Counted from the stretch's first letter, positions 1 through 8,834 are shown. The stretch: 64,000 nucleotides of DNA from CFX2 sp014338005 (GCA_030263555.1 SZPE01000001.1:1-64000), one strand, 5' to 3'. Notes: generated by a model not told the origin, from the letters alone. Numbers and translations: made by a program.

Positions 1-896
1 ATCGGGTGAATCGTGAGGCCATGCCCGAAGGAGCCAGCGTCATAACGGAGGTGGTTCGCCCTTTATTGACGCGCTATCACGTCGTTGCGCCGAAGCAATT
101 CCGGCTGCGGCTTTACCAGTTCGACTTCCCCGGCTGGCGGGTTAGCGTGGACGGGAAGCCGGCCCAAACCGAGCTGGCCGAACCCGAAGGCTTTATCATC
201 GTCATTGTGCCGAAGGGCGAGCACGTGGTCGAGGTGGCGTTCGGTTCCACGCCCCCACGTACCTTGAGCTGGATCATCACAGCCGTGGCCACTCTTTTGT
301 TGATCGTGGGCGCGTGGCGGTTCCGCGGAAAACCAGCGGTGTTAGGGCAGGCGGCTGGTGCAGCCTCATTGCGCGGCGACTGGCCCGTCCTCTTCGTTGT
401 CGGGCTTGTGACCATCGGGGCGTTGCTAACGCAGCCTCTGGGGCTGTTCCACTACGATTCCCAAGGCGGCACTCTGGCCCTGCCGGCCGTCGAGCGGTCC
501 GCCAATTTCGGCGACCAAATCGCATTGTTGGGTTACAATGCCGCCACGGAATCGGCCCAACCGGGGGATGTGCTCGATTTGACGCTCTACTGGCGAGCAC
601 TGCGACCTCTGGAAATCGATTATCAGGCGTTTGTTCACGTGCTCAACAGTGCGGGCGAGCTGGTGGCCCAATCGGACAAACTGAACCCGGGCGAATTTCC
701 CACGCGTCGCTGGCCGCTGGACAAATATGTCCCTGACCATCACCGCATCACCTTGCCGGCCGCTCTTCCTCCGGGCGTTTATACCGTGGTCACGGGCTTG
801 TGGGTCCAGAGCGAGGGATGGCGGCTGCCGGTGTTCGATGCGGACGGACAGCCGTCCGGTGACCGCGCCACGCTGTTCAGCTTACAGGTTGAGTAA
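1..896 (+). CDS. C-terminal part of a large membrane protein (5' truncated by the window edge)
   Basis: The reading frame is already open at the left edge, so the start lies outside the window; the GTG at 6 is probably internal. About 297 residues are visible. They begin with a soluble segment (FPGWRVSVDG near residue 42) of the type found at the C-terminus of YfhO-like and glycosyltransferase-like polytopic proteins. Two hydrophobic helices follow (about 88-104 and 126-146), then a beta-rich tail containing NFGDQIALLGY. This order (membrane helices, then an extracytoplasmic beta-sandwich) is common in multi-TM glycosyltransferase-like proteins of Chloroflexota. The catalytic part is not visible, so the function stays open. 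The stop is 1 nt before the rsmD start, which suggests cotranscription. Confidence 0.6.
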   Translation, partial: RVNREAMPEGASVITEVVRPLLTRYHVVAPKQFRLRLYQFDFPGWRVSVDGKPAQTELAEPEGFIIVIVPKGEHVVEVAFGSTPPRTLSWIITAVATLLLIVGAWRFRGKPAVLGQAAGAASLRGDWPVLFVVGLVTIGALLTQPLGLFHYDSQGGTLALPAVERSANFGDQIALLGYNAATESAQPGDVLDLTLYWRALRPLEIDYQAFVHVLNSAGELVAQSDKLNPGEFPTRRWPLDKYVPDHHRITLPAALPPGVYTVVTGLWVQSEGWRLPVFDADGQPSGDRATLFSLQVE

Positions 897-897
897 T

Positions 898-1482
898 ATG
901 TCGGCGAGAGTGATCAGTGGTAAGGCGAAGGGAAGGCGTCTCAAGCTGGTTCCTGGTGACTCGACACGGCCGATCATGGACCGCGTCAAAGAGAGTCTAT
1001 TCAACATCCTGGGTGACGTCGGCGGCACGCACTGGCTCGATTTGTTCGCTGGGACGGGACAGGTCGGCATCGAGGCGCTCAGCCGGGGCGCGAGCAGCGT
1101 CCTCTTTGTCGAAATAGACCGGCTGGCCGTCCGCACCATCCAGGAAAACCTGGAGGTGACTAAACTGGGCGAACGCGCCGTCATCCGCCGCGCCGACGTG
1201 TTCCATCTGCTGCGCCAGCCGCCGGCCCAGCCGTTCGATTATATTTACGTCGCGCCGCCGCAGTACCGGTCGTTGTGGCTGCAAACGCTGCAAGCCCTGG
1301 ACAAAAACCCGGCCTGGATACCGCCGGGGACGGTCGTTATCGTCCAGATTGACCCGTCCGAAGAACTGCCGGTTACGTTAGCCCATTTAGAGGCTTACGA
1401 CCAGCGGCGTTATGGCAAAACGTTATTATGGTTCTTCGTCGCCCGCGCCGCTCATGGCAGTGACGAAGCACAGGAGAGTTGA
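898..1482 (+). CDS. rsmD: 16S rRNA (guanine-N2)-methyltransferase, RsmD family
   Basis: The 194-residue product has the RsmD layout. N-terminal RVISGKAKGRRL and TRPIMDRVKESLFNIL (substrate-binding region) are followed by the SAM motif DLFAGTGQVGIEALSRGA (about 48-65) and the acidic VEID (about 71-74). RsmD methylates G966 of 16S rRNA during 30S assembly. The catalytic motif IV is normally D/N-PP-F/Y; here it reads APPQ (119-122), so the usual acidic or amide residue is replaced by Ala. The start is the ATG at 898, where the family alignment begins; an upstream in-frame start overlaps the preceding gene. The family call is firm, the activity less so. Confidence 0.85.
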   Translation: MSARVISGKAKGRRLKLVPGDSTRPIMDRVKESLFNILGDVGGTHWLDLFAGTGQVGIEALSRGASSVLFVEIDRLAVRTIQENLEVTKLGERAVIRRADVFHLLRQPPAQPFDYIYVAPPQYRSLWLQTLQALDKNPAWIPPGTVVIVQIDPSEELPVTLAHLEAYDQRRYGKTLLWFFVARAAHGSDEAQES

Positions 1483-1484
1483 CC

Positions 1485-1916
1485 GTGACCGATTTAAGCC
1501 GCCTCGAACAAGTTGCCAGCGAATTAATCGAAACTTTTGAAATCACCGGGCCGCCGATTCCGATTGAAATCATGCTCCAGCGCCCCAAACCCGATATGTG
1601 GCAGGAGGTGGACATCACCGAACTATCGGTTGGCTTCCTGCGCGCGGGGGGACATTTTTCGCCCCGCATGTCCCTGGCCCGGCTGCTGGCCCGGCATATC
1701 ATTCAAAGCGATTGGGGCGAAAAACGCGGCCTGCGAGAGCTGTTCAAAGACGATAAGGACGAGTCGCTGCTGCGGGCGTTCGGGCGAATGCTCATCATGC
1801 CGGAAACGATGGTGAAGGCGCTGAGCGAAGGCGCGCGCACGCCCATCACCATGAGCATTCACTTTGAAGTGCCGGAAGACGACGCAAACCAGCGTTTGAA
1901 GGAGCTAAACCTGTAG
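1485..1916 (+). CDS. ImmA/IrrE-like (DUF955) protein with degenerate metal site
   Basis: The 143-residue protein starts at GTG 1485, six bases after a GGAGAG ribosome site; a TTG at 1479 would overlap the rsmD stop. The N-terminal PIPIEIMLQR resembles the start of ImmA/IrrE domains. The centre (SLARLLARHIIQSDW, then FGRMLIMPETMV) matches the helix that normally carries HExxH and the later 'AN.FA..LLMP' helix. The HExxH zinc motif is absent: the equivalent segment reads LLARH. Active ImmA/IrrE proteins are zinc peptidases that cleave phage-type repressors. If the homology is right, this one has probably kept the fold but lost catalysis. It follows rsmD directly. The assignment rests on pattern matching only. 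Confidence 0.5.
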   Translation: MTDLSRLEQVASELIETFEITGPPIPIEIMLQRPKPDMWQEVDITELSVGFLRAGGHFSPRMSLARLLARHIIQSDWGEKRGLRELFKDDKDESLLRAFGRMLIMPETMVKALSEGARTPITMSIHFEVPEDDANQRLKELNL

Positions 1917-1947
1917 ATCGCCGGCTTTATCAGCGCCAGACCCCGCG

Positions 1948-3453
1948 TCAGGCGTGTGTTCTGATGTACTGCCGCGCGGCTTCCAGAGCATCATCGGATG
2001 TATGAATCTCGCCCGCTGCCTGCCCTTCGCGGATAAATTCGAGAAGCCGGCCGACCAGCGGGCCGGGTTTTAAACCCAGAGTCTGCATTAAAACATGGCC
2101 GTCCACCAGCGGCGGCGGCGCTACCAGCCGGTCGCGGTGTTCATAATACGCCCCCAGCAGCGCCCGCACCCGGTCTACCAGCGCCAGCCAGCCGTCCTGA
2201 TCGAGTTCCGCCCCCCGCGCGCCCAGATAATCGGCCAGCGCCAGCAAGCATACATCCACGCCCGCATCGCCGGCAGCGCGCCAAAAGCGGTGAATCGCGC
2301 GCGGCGTCGGCTCATCCAGCAGCAGCGGGCGCATGTGATGCCGTACCACCGCCGCCAGCCGCTCCCGTTCGTTATTGCTCAGGCGCAGGGCATCGGCACG
2401 TTTTTCGGCCAGTTCCGCCCCCGTCGTTTCGTGGCCGAAAAAACGCCAGCGGCCATCGTCATCCAGGCGCGCGGCTGCCGGTTTGCCGATGTCGTGCAGC
2501 AGCGCGGCCAGCATCAGCAGGGCGCGGTGCGGGCGCTCGTTCGGCCACATCTGGGCGATATGGGCTTGAAGCTGAGGCCGGAAGCGATCCAGTTGCATTG
2601 CCATCATGCCCAGACCGAATGACGCCGTAAGGTTATCCGAACGGGCAAAATTGAGGGTCGCCAGAATGTCGGTGAGGTATTCCACGACCGCCAGAGTGTG
2701 CCGCCAGCCGTCGTAAATGTGCGGGCGGCTCTGCGGCATCCCGCGCAGCGGCGTCAGCTCCGGCACGATCACCTCCAGCACGCCGACCTGAGCGGCCACC
2801 CGCAGCGCGGCGGACGGCTTCGGCAGCGCCAGCAGTCTGATGAACTCGTCCCGCGCCCGCTCCGGCGACACATCCGCCAGACGCGGCCCCGCTGCCCGCA
2901 CCTCGCGCAGCGTCTCCGGCTCGATCCGAAAACCGAACTGTACGCTCTGACGCACAGCCCGCAGGGCGCGAATCGGGTCGTTGAAAACCGCGCCTTCGCG
3001 GCAGCGGCGCAGCAGTTTTTGGCCGGCATCCTGCTCGCCGCCCAGCGGGTCCACCAGCAGGCCCAGGTCGCCGCGCAGGTCAACCGCCATCGCGTTGACC
3101 GTAAAATCGCGGTCGGCCAGGTCGCCGCGCAGGTCGCCGCGCAGGTCGGCCACATCCAGGGTGATACGGCCATCCGGCACATTGACCAGCGCCCGTCCCA
3201 CCCCGCGCTCGGCGTCCAGCACGAAAAAATCGCCCCGGAAAACGTTGGCGATGCGCCGCGCCAGCCGGATGCCGTCCTCTGCTGCGGCGATGTCCACATC
3301 CTTCAGCGGGCGGTGCAGCAGCGCATCCCGCACCGCGCCGCCAACGATGAACACGCCGCCGGTCGGCCATTCCCGCGCCACATCCTGCAAATCGTGAATG
3401 AAATCCGGCCACAGCAGCGGGCGTCCGGGGCGGCGGGGTGTCAGATCATTCAT
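1948..3453 (-). CDS. cca: CCA tRNA nucleotidyltransferase / poly(A) polymerase family with HD domain
   Basis: The product of 501 residues has a class II nucleotidyltransferase head and an HD-type tail. Visible motifs are GGAVRD (38-43), the metal-binding KDVDIA (51-56, Asp52 and Asp54), DRDFTVNAMA (114-123), the NDPIRALRAVRQ region (158-169) and LLHDIGKP (His320-Asp321), with His252 upstream. Such enzymes add or repair the CCA end of tRNA; related enzymes polyadenylate RNA, and sequence alone does not separate them. The start ATG lies inside the end of hpt (8-nt overlap), so translation is probably coupled. A short in-frame repetition (DLRGDLRGDL, residues 103-112) precedes the second catalytic motif and reflects a 12-bp DNA repeat. 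Confidence 0.85.
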   Translation of the reverse strand: MNDLTPRRPGRPLLWPDFIHDLQDVAREWPTGGVFIVGGAVRDALLHRPLKDVDIAAAEDGIRLARRIANVFRGDFFVLDAERGVGRALVNVPDGRITLDVADLRGDLRGDLADRDFTVNAMAVDLRGDLGLLVDPLGGEQDAGQKLLRRCREGAVFNDPIRALRAVRQSVQFGFRIEPETLREVRAAGPRLADVSPERARDEFIRLLALPKPSAALRVAAQVGVLEVIVPELTPLRGMPQSRPHIYDGWRHTLAVVEYLTDILATLNFARSDNLTASFGLGMMAMQLDRFRPQLQAHIAQMWPNERPHRALLMLAALLHDIGKPAAARLDDDGRWRFFGHETTGAELAEKRADALRLSNNERERLAAVVRHHMRPLLLDEPTPRAIHRFWRAAGDAGVDVCLLALADYLGARGAELDQDGWLALVDRVRALLGAYYEHRDRLVAPPPLVDGHVLMQTLGLKPGPLVGRLLEFIREGQAAGEIHTSDDALEAARQYIRTHA

Positions 3454-4000
3454 AAATCATTTCCGGTTTAACAACCGCTATAAACGGCAGGTTACGGAAC
3501 TTTTCATCCAGGTCAAGCCCGTAGCCAAAAACGAACTTATCCTCAATGTCAAAACCCAGGTAATCTATAGGGATTTGCACCGTCCGGCGGCTGGGTTTAT
3601 TCAGCAGCGTACATAAGCGCAGGCTGGCCGGGCGGCGCGCTTCCAGCACGTCCATCACAAATCGTAACGTCTGGCCGCTGTCAATAATATCCTCGACGAT
3701 CAGCAGGTGGCGGCCTTCCACCTGCCGGCTCAAGTCCATGTCAATCCGCACGCTCCCGGTAGACGAACGCGCCCCGCGCCCATAGCTGGACACCGCCAGG
3801 AAATCAATCTCGTGCGGCGTGCTGATGTGCCGGGTGAGGTCTACCAGAAACATGATGCCGCCCTTTAAAATGCAGATGAGCAGCAGGTCGCCGCGTTCAG
3901 CATAATCCGACGAAATTTGCTCGCCTAACTGTTTGACCCGGTTTTGAAGCGTGGTTTCGTCTATCAGGATTTCTTGCAGATATTTTTCGTAAGGTTTCAT
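3446..4000 (-). CDS. hpt: Hypoxanthine (guanine) phosphoribosyltransferase
   Basis: The 184-residue product matches type I purine phosphoribosyltransferases. The PRPP-binding loop is VEDIIDSGQT, with its acidic pair near residues 103-104. LKGGIMFLVDL and VSSYG are the family's flanking elements. The enzyme salvages hypoxanthine and guanine to IMP and GMP using PRPP in the cytoplasm. I chose ATG 4000, which has AGGGG 8 nt upstream, over a TTG one codon earlier. The gene is first in a two-gene minus-strand unit with cca. The pairing of hpt with a tRNA or RNA gene is common in bacteria. Confidence 0.93.
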   Translation of the reverse strand: MKPYEKYLQEILIDETTLQNRVKQLGEQISSDYAERGDLLLICILKGGIMFLVDLTRHISTPHEIDFLAVSSYGRGARSSTGSVRIDMDLSRQVEGRHLLIVEDIIDSGQTLRFVMDVLEARRPASLRLCTLLNKPSRRTVQIPIDYLGFDIEDKFVFGYGLDLDEKFRNLPFIAVVKPEMIYE

Positions 4001-4029
4001 CAACTTCGCCCCTGAGTGTGAATGGGCGA

Positions 4030-4038
4030 ATTATAGCA
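4030..4038 (-). promoter_or_regulatory. Extended -10 promoter of hpt-cca
   Basis: Read on the minus strand the bases are TGCTATAAT, a perfect extended -10 element about 30 nt before the hpt ATG. No good -35 hexamer is visible 17 nt upstream. Confidence 0.55.
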
Positions 4039-4092
4039 CTCCGTTCACCGGAAATTCACGAGCTTTGCATTCTTATTAGCCGACATCTGTTT

Positions 4093-4098
4093 TATAAT
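4093..4098 (+). promoter_or_regulatory. -10 hexamer (TATAAT) of the nucleoside kinase gene
   Basis: A perfect TATAAT lies 34 nt before the ATG at 4132, with only a weak -35 (TTCTTA) 17 nt upstream. It is divergent from the hpt promoter about 60 bp away. Confidence 0.45.
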
Positions 4099-4131
4099 GC
4101 GTAATGTCACCTTCAATGATAGGGAAATTTT

Positions 4132-5901
4132 ATGGTTGCCGCCGTTCATCAGGTTATAAAATCCGCCCCCCCGCGCGAAAGCGTCCGCGTGACGTTTGGC
4201 GATGGCCGTGTTTTTGAAGGGCCAATCGGCGCAACCATCGAAGCCTTCCTGCTGGCCGCCAACGGCGGCACACCTGGCGACGGCGGCGACCTCATCATGG
4301 GCGGCATCCTGGACGGCACGCTGCGCGAACTCGCTTATCCGGTTCGCCGCGACGCCACCCTGGAGGCGGTGCTGCTGGCGAGCAGCGACGGCGGGCGCAT
4401 CTACCGGCGTTCGCTGGTCATGCTGATGGTGACGGCAGCGGATGAACTGTGGCCGGGCACTAAAGTAAGCGTGCGTTATTCCGTCCCTGAGGGCGGTTAC
4501 TACTGTAAAATCCTCAACCGCGAGCCGCTGGGCGACCAGGAACTCGCCCGGCTTGAGGCCCACATGCGCCAGATCGTCGAGACTAACGCCCCGATCACCA
4601 AACGGGTCGTGCCGCTGGCCGAGGCCGTCCGGCTTTTCGCCGCCCGGAACGACGATGATAAACTGCGCCTGCTGGAACAGCGCACCCGCAACGACCTCAC
4701 GCTCTACAGCCTGCGCGGACGCGACGATTATTATTACGGCTACATGCTCTCGTGTACCGGCTACCTGCGTTATTTCCGGCTGGTCAACATCAATGGGGGT
4801 TTTATCCTCCAGTATCCTCTCAAGGAACACCCTACCGAACTGCTGCCGATTACCGCCTACAGCAAACTCGGCGCGGTCTTTCAGCAGGCCGATGCCTGGC
4901 TGGAACGTATGGGCGTGGAGGACATCGGCAGCCTTAACCGCATCGTGCGGGAAAACCGCGTCCACGAGCTGATTCTGGTGGCGGAGGCGCTGCACGAACA
5001 GCATATCGCCTCTATCGCGGGCGAAATCCAGCGGCGGCACACGGAACAGGGCGCGCGGCTGGTGCTGATCGCCGGGCCATCGTCGTCCGGCAAAACCACT
5101 TTTTCCAAGCGGCTGGCGATTCAACTGCTGGCGCATGGGCTGCGTCCGTTCACCCTGGAACTCGACAATTATTTCGTCAACCGGGAACAAACGCCCCGCG
5201 ACGAAAGCGGCGAATTCGACTTCGAGGCGCTGGGGGCGATTAATCTGCCGCTGTTTAACGAGCAGCTTCTTCAATTAATGGCCGGTCAGTTCGTCCAACT
5301 GCCCCGCTTCGATTTCATCTCCGGCAAGAGTATGCCGGGGCGGCAGGTGCAGCTCAAACAGAACCAGATCATCATCATCGAGGGCATTCACGGCCTGAAC
5401 CCGGCGCTCGTGCCGGCTATCCCGCCAGACAAAATCTTCCGCGTTTACGTATCGGCGCTGACGCAGCTGAACACCGATACCCACAACCGCGTGCCAACCA
5501 CCGACGTGCGGCTGCTGCGGCGCATCGTGCGGGACGCGCGGCATCGTGGATACAACGCGACCGAAACGCTCAAACGCTGGGGCAGCGTCCGCAACGGCGA
5601 AAAACGCAACATCTTCCCTTACCAGGAAAACGCCGACGTGATGTTTAACTCTGCCCTGGTTTACGAACTGGCGGCGCTGCGTTCGCTGGCCGAGCCGCTG
5701 CTGCTGCAAGTCGAACCCGGCACGCCGCCGCATATCGAGGCCAAACGCCTGCTTTCGTTCCTGCGTTGGGTTCACCCGCTTTCCCCCAAACAGCAGGCCA
5801 TGATTCCCGACACCTCGCTGCTGCGCGAATTCATCGGCAGTTCCAGCCTGCACGATTACCACCCCGGCGAAATGAACGGCCACGAACCGGAGCAGTCGTA
5901 A
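4132..5901 (+). CDS. TGS-domain nucleoside kinase (uridine kinase / phosphoribulokinase family)
   Basis: The 589-residue protein combines an N-terminal TGS-like domain (about 10-75), a region resembling the threonyl-tRNA synthetase second additional domain (about 75-240) and a C-terminal P-loop kinase. The Walker A motif is GPSSSGKTTFSK (about 314-325). LELDNYFVNREQTPRDESGE (about 343-362) and the later IIIEGIHGLNP are diagnostic of the Udk/PRK family. The likely reaction is ATP-dependent phosphorylation of a nucleoside such as uridine; the role of the tRNA-synthetase-like part is unknown. ATG 4132 has AGGGA six bases upstream. Full-length family architecture, no breaks. It is followed by an independently promoted Hsp70 gene. 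Confidence 0.8.
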   Translation: MVAAVHQVIKSAPPRESVRVTFGDGRVFEGPIGATIEAFLLAANGGTPGDGGDLIMGGILDGTLRELAYPVRRDATLEAVLLASSDGGRIYRRSLVMLMVTAADELWPGTKVSVRYSVPEGGYYCKILNREPLGDQELARLEAHMRQIVETNAPITKRVVPLAEAVRLFAARNDDDKLRLLEQRTRNDLTLYSLRGRDDYYYGYMLSCTGYLRYFRLVNINGGFILQYPLKEHPTELLPITAYSKLGAVFQQADAWLERMGVEDIGSLNRIVRENRVHELILVAEALHEQHIASIAGEIQRRHTEQGARLVLIAGPSSSGKTTFSKRLAIQLLAHGLRPFTLELDNYFVNREQTPRDESGEFDFEALGAINLPLFNEQLLQLMAGQFVQLPRFDFISGKSMPGRQVQLKQNQIIIIEGIHGLNPALVPAIPPDKIFRVYVSALTQLNTDTHNRVPTTDVRLLRRIVRDARHRGYNATETLKRWGSVRNGEKRNIFPYQENADVMFNSALVYELAALRSLAEPLLLQVEPGTPPHIEAKRLLSFLRWVHPLSPKQQAMIPDTSLLREFIGSSSLHDYHPGEMNGHEPEQS

Positions 5902-5933
5902 AGCCGCCTCCGGTTTCAGTTTGCCTTTCTGAA

Positions 5934-5963
5934 TTGTCCGGCAGTCCCTCTCGATGTTACAAT
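5934..5963 (+). promoter_or_regulatory. Promoter of the hsp70-HEAT pair
   Basis: TTGTCC (5934-5939) is followed after 18 nt by an extended -10, TGTTACAAT (5955-5963). The transcript start would fall about 35 nt before the ATG at 6006. Confidence 0.55.
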
Positions 5964-6005
5964 CGAATATTAGAAAACGGTTGGAATCATCCCGATAGGT
6001 TTATC

Positions 6006-7607
6006 ATGGGTTATACATTCTCCATTGATTTCGGCACGACCAACACCGTCGTGGCGCGCTGGAACAACGACTCCGGCGCGGCAGAAGTCGTCGCCCTGGA
6101 AGGACTGCACGACGGCATGGCCGATGGGCGACCGGCCATCATCCCGTCGCTTCTGTACGTCAACGATGGACAGCGGCAGAAAGTCACGCTCGGCCAGCAG
6201 GTGCGCGATCAGGCGCTCGACCGGCAGCGGGATAACCGGCTGTTCCGCAACTTCAAACGCGGCATCGTCAGCACCCCCGCTCCGGAAGCCCGCGAGATTG
6301 ACGGCGCATTCTGGGCAGACCGAGACGCCGGGCGCAGTTTTATCCGCAGCCTCATCGCCGCGCTGCCCGGCGGCGAAGCCGACATCGAACAACTGGTGCT
6401 GACCGCGCCGGTCGCCTCGTTCGAGGGGTATCTGTCCTGGCTCAACGGCGTCATTGACGAAATCGCCCCGGACAAAATCCGCATCGTGGACGAGTCCACC
6501 GCCGCTGCCCTGGGTTATGCCGTCACCAAACCCGGCGCGGTGGTGCTGGTTTTCGACTTCGGCGGCGGCACGCTCGACCTTTCGATGGTGCAGCTTCCCG
6601 AAAGCCGGGAAAAAACCGGCGGCATCCTGCAAAAACTGCTCAAGGGCGGCAGCGGACAGCACGCCGCCAGGGTGATCGCCAAAGCCGGGCGCGTCATCGG
6701 CGGCAGCGACATTGACCAGTGGCTGCTGGCCGAGGTTTTGAAGCGCGTTAACCTGACGCCAAAAGAACTGGGGAACGCCTATGCCCCCCTGCTAACGCGC
6801 TGCGAGCTGGCGAAAATCGCCCTTTCAACCGACGAAAGCGCCGACATCACCTTCGAAGCAGCGGGCAAGTCCTACACCGTCACCATCACGCGCGCGGAAC
6901 TGGAAAGCCTGTTGGAAACCAACGGCTTCTACAACGCCCTGCGCCGCGTGGTGGACAAAGTGATGCACGTCGCCCACCAGCGCGGCATCTTCAAAGAGGA
7001 CATTCATTACGTGCTGATGGTCGGCGGCACGTCGTTGATGCCATCCGTCCAGCGCACGCTGGGCCAGTATTTTAGGCAAACAGCGGTGTATGCCGACAAA
7101 CCTTTCACCTCCGTCGCTGAGGGGGCGCTCCAGGTGGCGGCGGGTTACGGCCTGGAAGATTACCTGGCCCACAGCTACGGCCTGCGCTACCTTGACCCGG
7201 AAACCGGCAGGCACGCCTACGACGAAATCATCCCGATGGGCAGCCGCTACCCCACCGAACAGCCGATTGAAGTCATCCTCGGCGCGGCGCACCCCGACCA
7301 GCGCGAAATCGAATTTGTGATCGGCGAGATAGACACCGACTCGGTCGCCATGATCGAAGTGCAGTACGAGGACGGCCAGGCCGTTTTTGTCGCCCAGGCC
7401 AACGAGGGCGATCAGCAGATTATCCCCCTCAACGCCGGCCGCTCCGCCGAAGTGCTGGCGGTGTTAAATCCGCCCGGCGTGCCGGACGAAGACCGCCTGA
7501 AGGCTGAATTTTCCATTGATGACCGCCGCCAGCTGCGGTTGAAAGTCACCGATCTGGAAACCGGCAAAATCCTGTTGAATGACGTTGTGATGGCCGCGCT
7601 GCGTTAG
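6006..7607 (+). CDS. Hsp70-family ATPase with short C-terminal region
   Basis: The 533-residue product has all nucleotide-binding motifs of the Hsp70/actin fold: IDFGTTNT (7-14, phosphate 1), TAPVASFEGYL (133-143), VDESTAAALGYA (161-172), FDFGGGTLDLS (183-193, phosphate 2) and LMVGGTSLMPS (about 337-347, adenosine). DnaK is about 630 residues long. Here the part after the ATPase is only about 130-150 residues, so the helical lid is missing or reduced. That puts it among diverged Hsp70-family proteins rather than DnaK. A basic, Gly-rich insertion (about 200-220) sits before IGGSDID. I chose ATG 6006 because the homologous N-terminus begins there. Eleven bases separate it from the HEAT-repeat gene, so the two are probably one transcript. 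Confidence 0.8.
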   Translation: MGYTFSIDFGTTNTVVARWNNDSGAAEVVALEGLHDGMADGRPAIIPSLLYVNDGQRQKVTLGQQVRDQALDRQRDNRLFRNFKRGIVSTPAPEAREIDGAFWADRDAGRSFIRSLIAALPGGEADIEQLVLTAPVASFEGYLSWLNGVIDEIAPDKIRIVDESTAAALGYAVTKPGAVVLVFDFGGGTLDLSMVQLPESREKTGGILQKLLKGGSGQHAARVIAKAGRVIGGSDIDQWLLAEVLKRVNLTPKELGNAYAPLLTRCELAKIALSTDESADITFEAAGKSYTVTITRAELESLLETNGFYNALRRVVDKVMHVAHQRGIFKEDIHYVLMVGGTSLMPSVQRTLGQYFRQTAVYADKPFTSVAEGALQVAAGYGLEDYLAHSYGLRYLDPETGRHAYDEIIPMGSRYPTEQPIEVILGAAHPDQREIEFVIGEIDTDSVAMIEVQYEDGQAVFVAQANEGDQQIIPLNAGRSAEVLAVLNPPGVPDEDRLKAEFSIDDRRQLRLKVTDLETGKILLNDVVMAALR

Positions 7608-7617
7608 GGAGGCAAAG

Positions 7618-8760
7618 ATGTCCACTACCGATACACCGATTACCGGACGCGAACCCCGCCTGGCAACCGCCAAAACCAGACAGGGAAAACGGCGGCTTAA
7701 CCCGCGCAGCCTGGCGACGATGCTGAACATCCTGCCGCCGGAAGCGATCTCACTGGAAGCGGCGGCGGTCATGCTGCGGAACGAAGACTTTTTCGTGCGC
7801 TACAACGCTGCCAAAATGCTCAGCCGTCGGGCCGACCGCGATGCCCGCCTGGTGCTGGAGGATGCCCTGAAAACCGGCGAGCCGCGCACGCGGGCGACGG
7901 CAGCCCGCCACCTGTACGGCTTCTCCTGGTTCGCCGCCGAACCGCTTATCCGCCACGCGCTGAAGGACGGCGACTCGCGGGTGCGCGAGGCGGCCATCTA
8001 TGCCCTGTGCGACCTGCGCGACCTGAACGCCTACCAGCTTATGGTTGAGGTGCTGAAAAACGAAGAAGATAACGTGCGCGCGGCGGCGGCTTGGGGCCTG
8101 CGCGAAAGCCAGGATGCGGCAGCCGTGCCGGTCTTGAAAGTAGTGCTGGAAGCTCAAGACCCGGAAGTACGCATCAAGGCGCTGGAGGCGCTGGGACAGA
8201 ACGATACGCAGGACGCCATGCCGGTCGTCCGCAATGCCATGAACGACCCGGAGCCGGACGTGAAATATGCCGCCACCCTCAGCCTGCTGGAACTGGCGGG
8301 CGAATCCTGGCTGGAGGAGCTTTCCGGCGTCATCGGGCGCACCGGCGGCGTCACGCGGGAGCAGGTGCTTAAGGGCTTCTTCCACGCCACCAACTATCTC
8401 AAAATTGATGTCGCCAAAACCAACGCCGTTGACCTGATGATTGACGCCCTGGAGACGGCACTGCTGGACGACATGCCGCAGGTGCGGCTGGCCGCCACCT
8501 GGCCGCTGGCCTGGATGCGCCACCGGCGCACGCCCGATATTCTCAGGCGCGCTTATATGCTGGAAACAGACAGCCTGGTAAAAGCGCAGATCGTCCGCGT
8601 ATCCAACAGCCTGATGGATGAAGACCCGGCTTCCGCCAGTTGGAAGGCCGCCGAAACCATCCTGCAAGACGCGCTTAAAAGCGCCGACGAACGGGTGAAA
8701 AAAGCCGCCGATGAAATCGTCGCCAACCGCGCCAGGGCGCACACCGCCGGCGCGTCCTGA
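7618..8760 (+). CDS. HEAT-repeat scaffold protein
   Basis: The 380-residue protein is mostly alpha-helical hairpins of about 31 residues with the HEAT pattern, such as DPEVRIKALEALGQ, DSRVREAAIYALCDL and DNVRAAAAWGLRESQ. These repeats cover roughly residues 40-230, with a less regular helical half after that. The N-terminus (about 1-30) is basic and probably disordered. HEAT arrays bind proteins; no catalytic motif is seen. ATG 7618 has a strong GGGAGG site just upstream. It is cotranscribed with the short Hsp70, which suggests a client-binding or cofactor role, though that is inference. Cyanobacterial phycobilin lyases share this fold, but nothing here suggests a pigment role. Confidence 0.75.
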   Translation: MSTTDTPITGREPRLATAKTRQGKRRLNPRSLATMLNILPPEAISLEAAAVMLRNEDFFVRYNAAKMLSRRADRDARLVLEDALKTGEPRTRATAARHLYGFSWFAAEPLIRHALKDGDSRVREAAIYALCDLRDLNAYQLMVEVLKNEEDNVRAAAAWGLRESQDAAAVPVLKVVLEAQDPEVRIKALEALGQNDTQDAMPVVRNAMNDPEPDVKYAATLSLLELAGESWLEELSGVIGRTGGVTREQVLKGFFHATNYLKIDVAKTNAVDLMIDALETALLDDMPQVRLAATWPLAWMRHRRTPDILRRAYMLETDSLVKAQIVRVSNSLMDEDPASASWKAAETILQDALKSADERVKKAADEIVANRARAHTAGAS

Positions 8761-8805
8761 GCGTGACCGTCTTGATAGGCTTTGTCTGTAAAAACAAACA
8801 CTTGC

Positions 8806-8834
8806 TTGACGCTGCCCAGCAACAGCGGTAGGAT
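8806..8834 (+). promoter_or_regulatory. Promoter of the ABC export operon
   Basis: TTGACG (8806-8811), a 17-nt spacer and TAGGAT (8829-8834) give a good sigma-70 type promoter. The predicted 5' leader is about 115 nt long and contains a palindrome at 8862-8883. Confidence 0.55.

Noticed and set aside
4045..5274. 409-residue ORF antisense to the nucleoside kinase
   Set aside because: Shadow of a gene with clear P-loop and TGS motifs on the plus strand.
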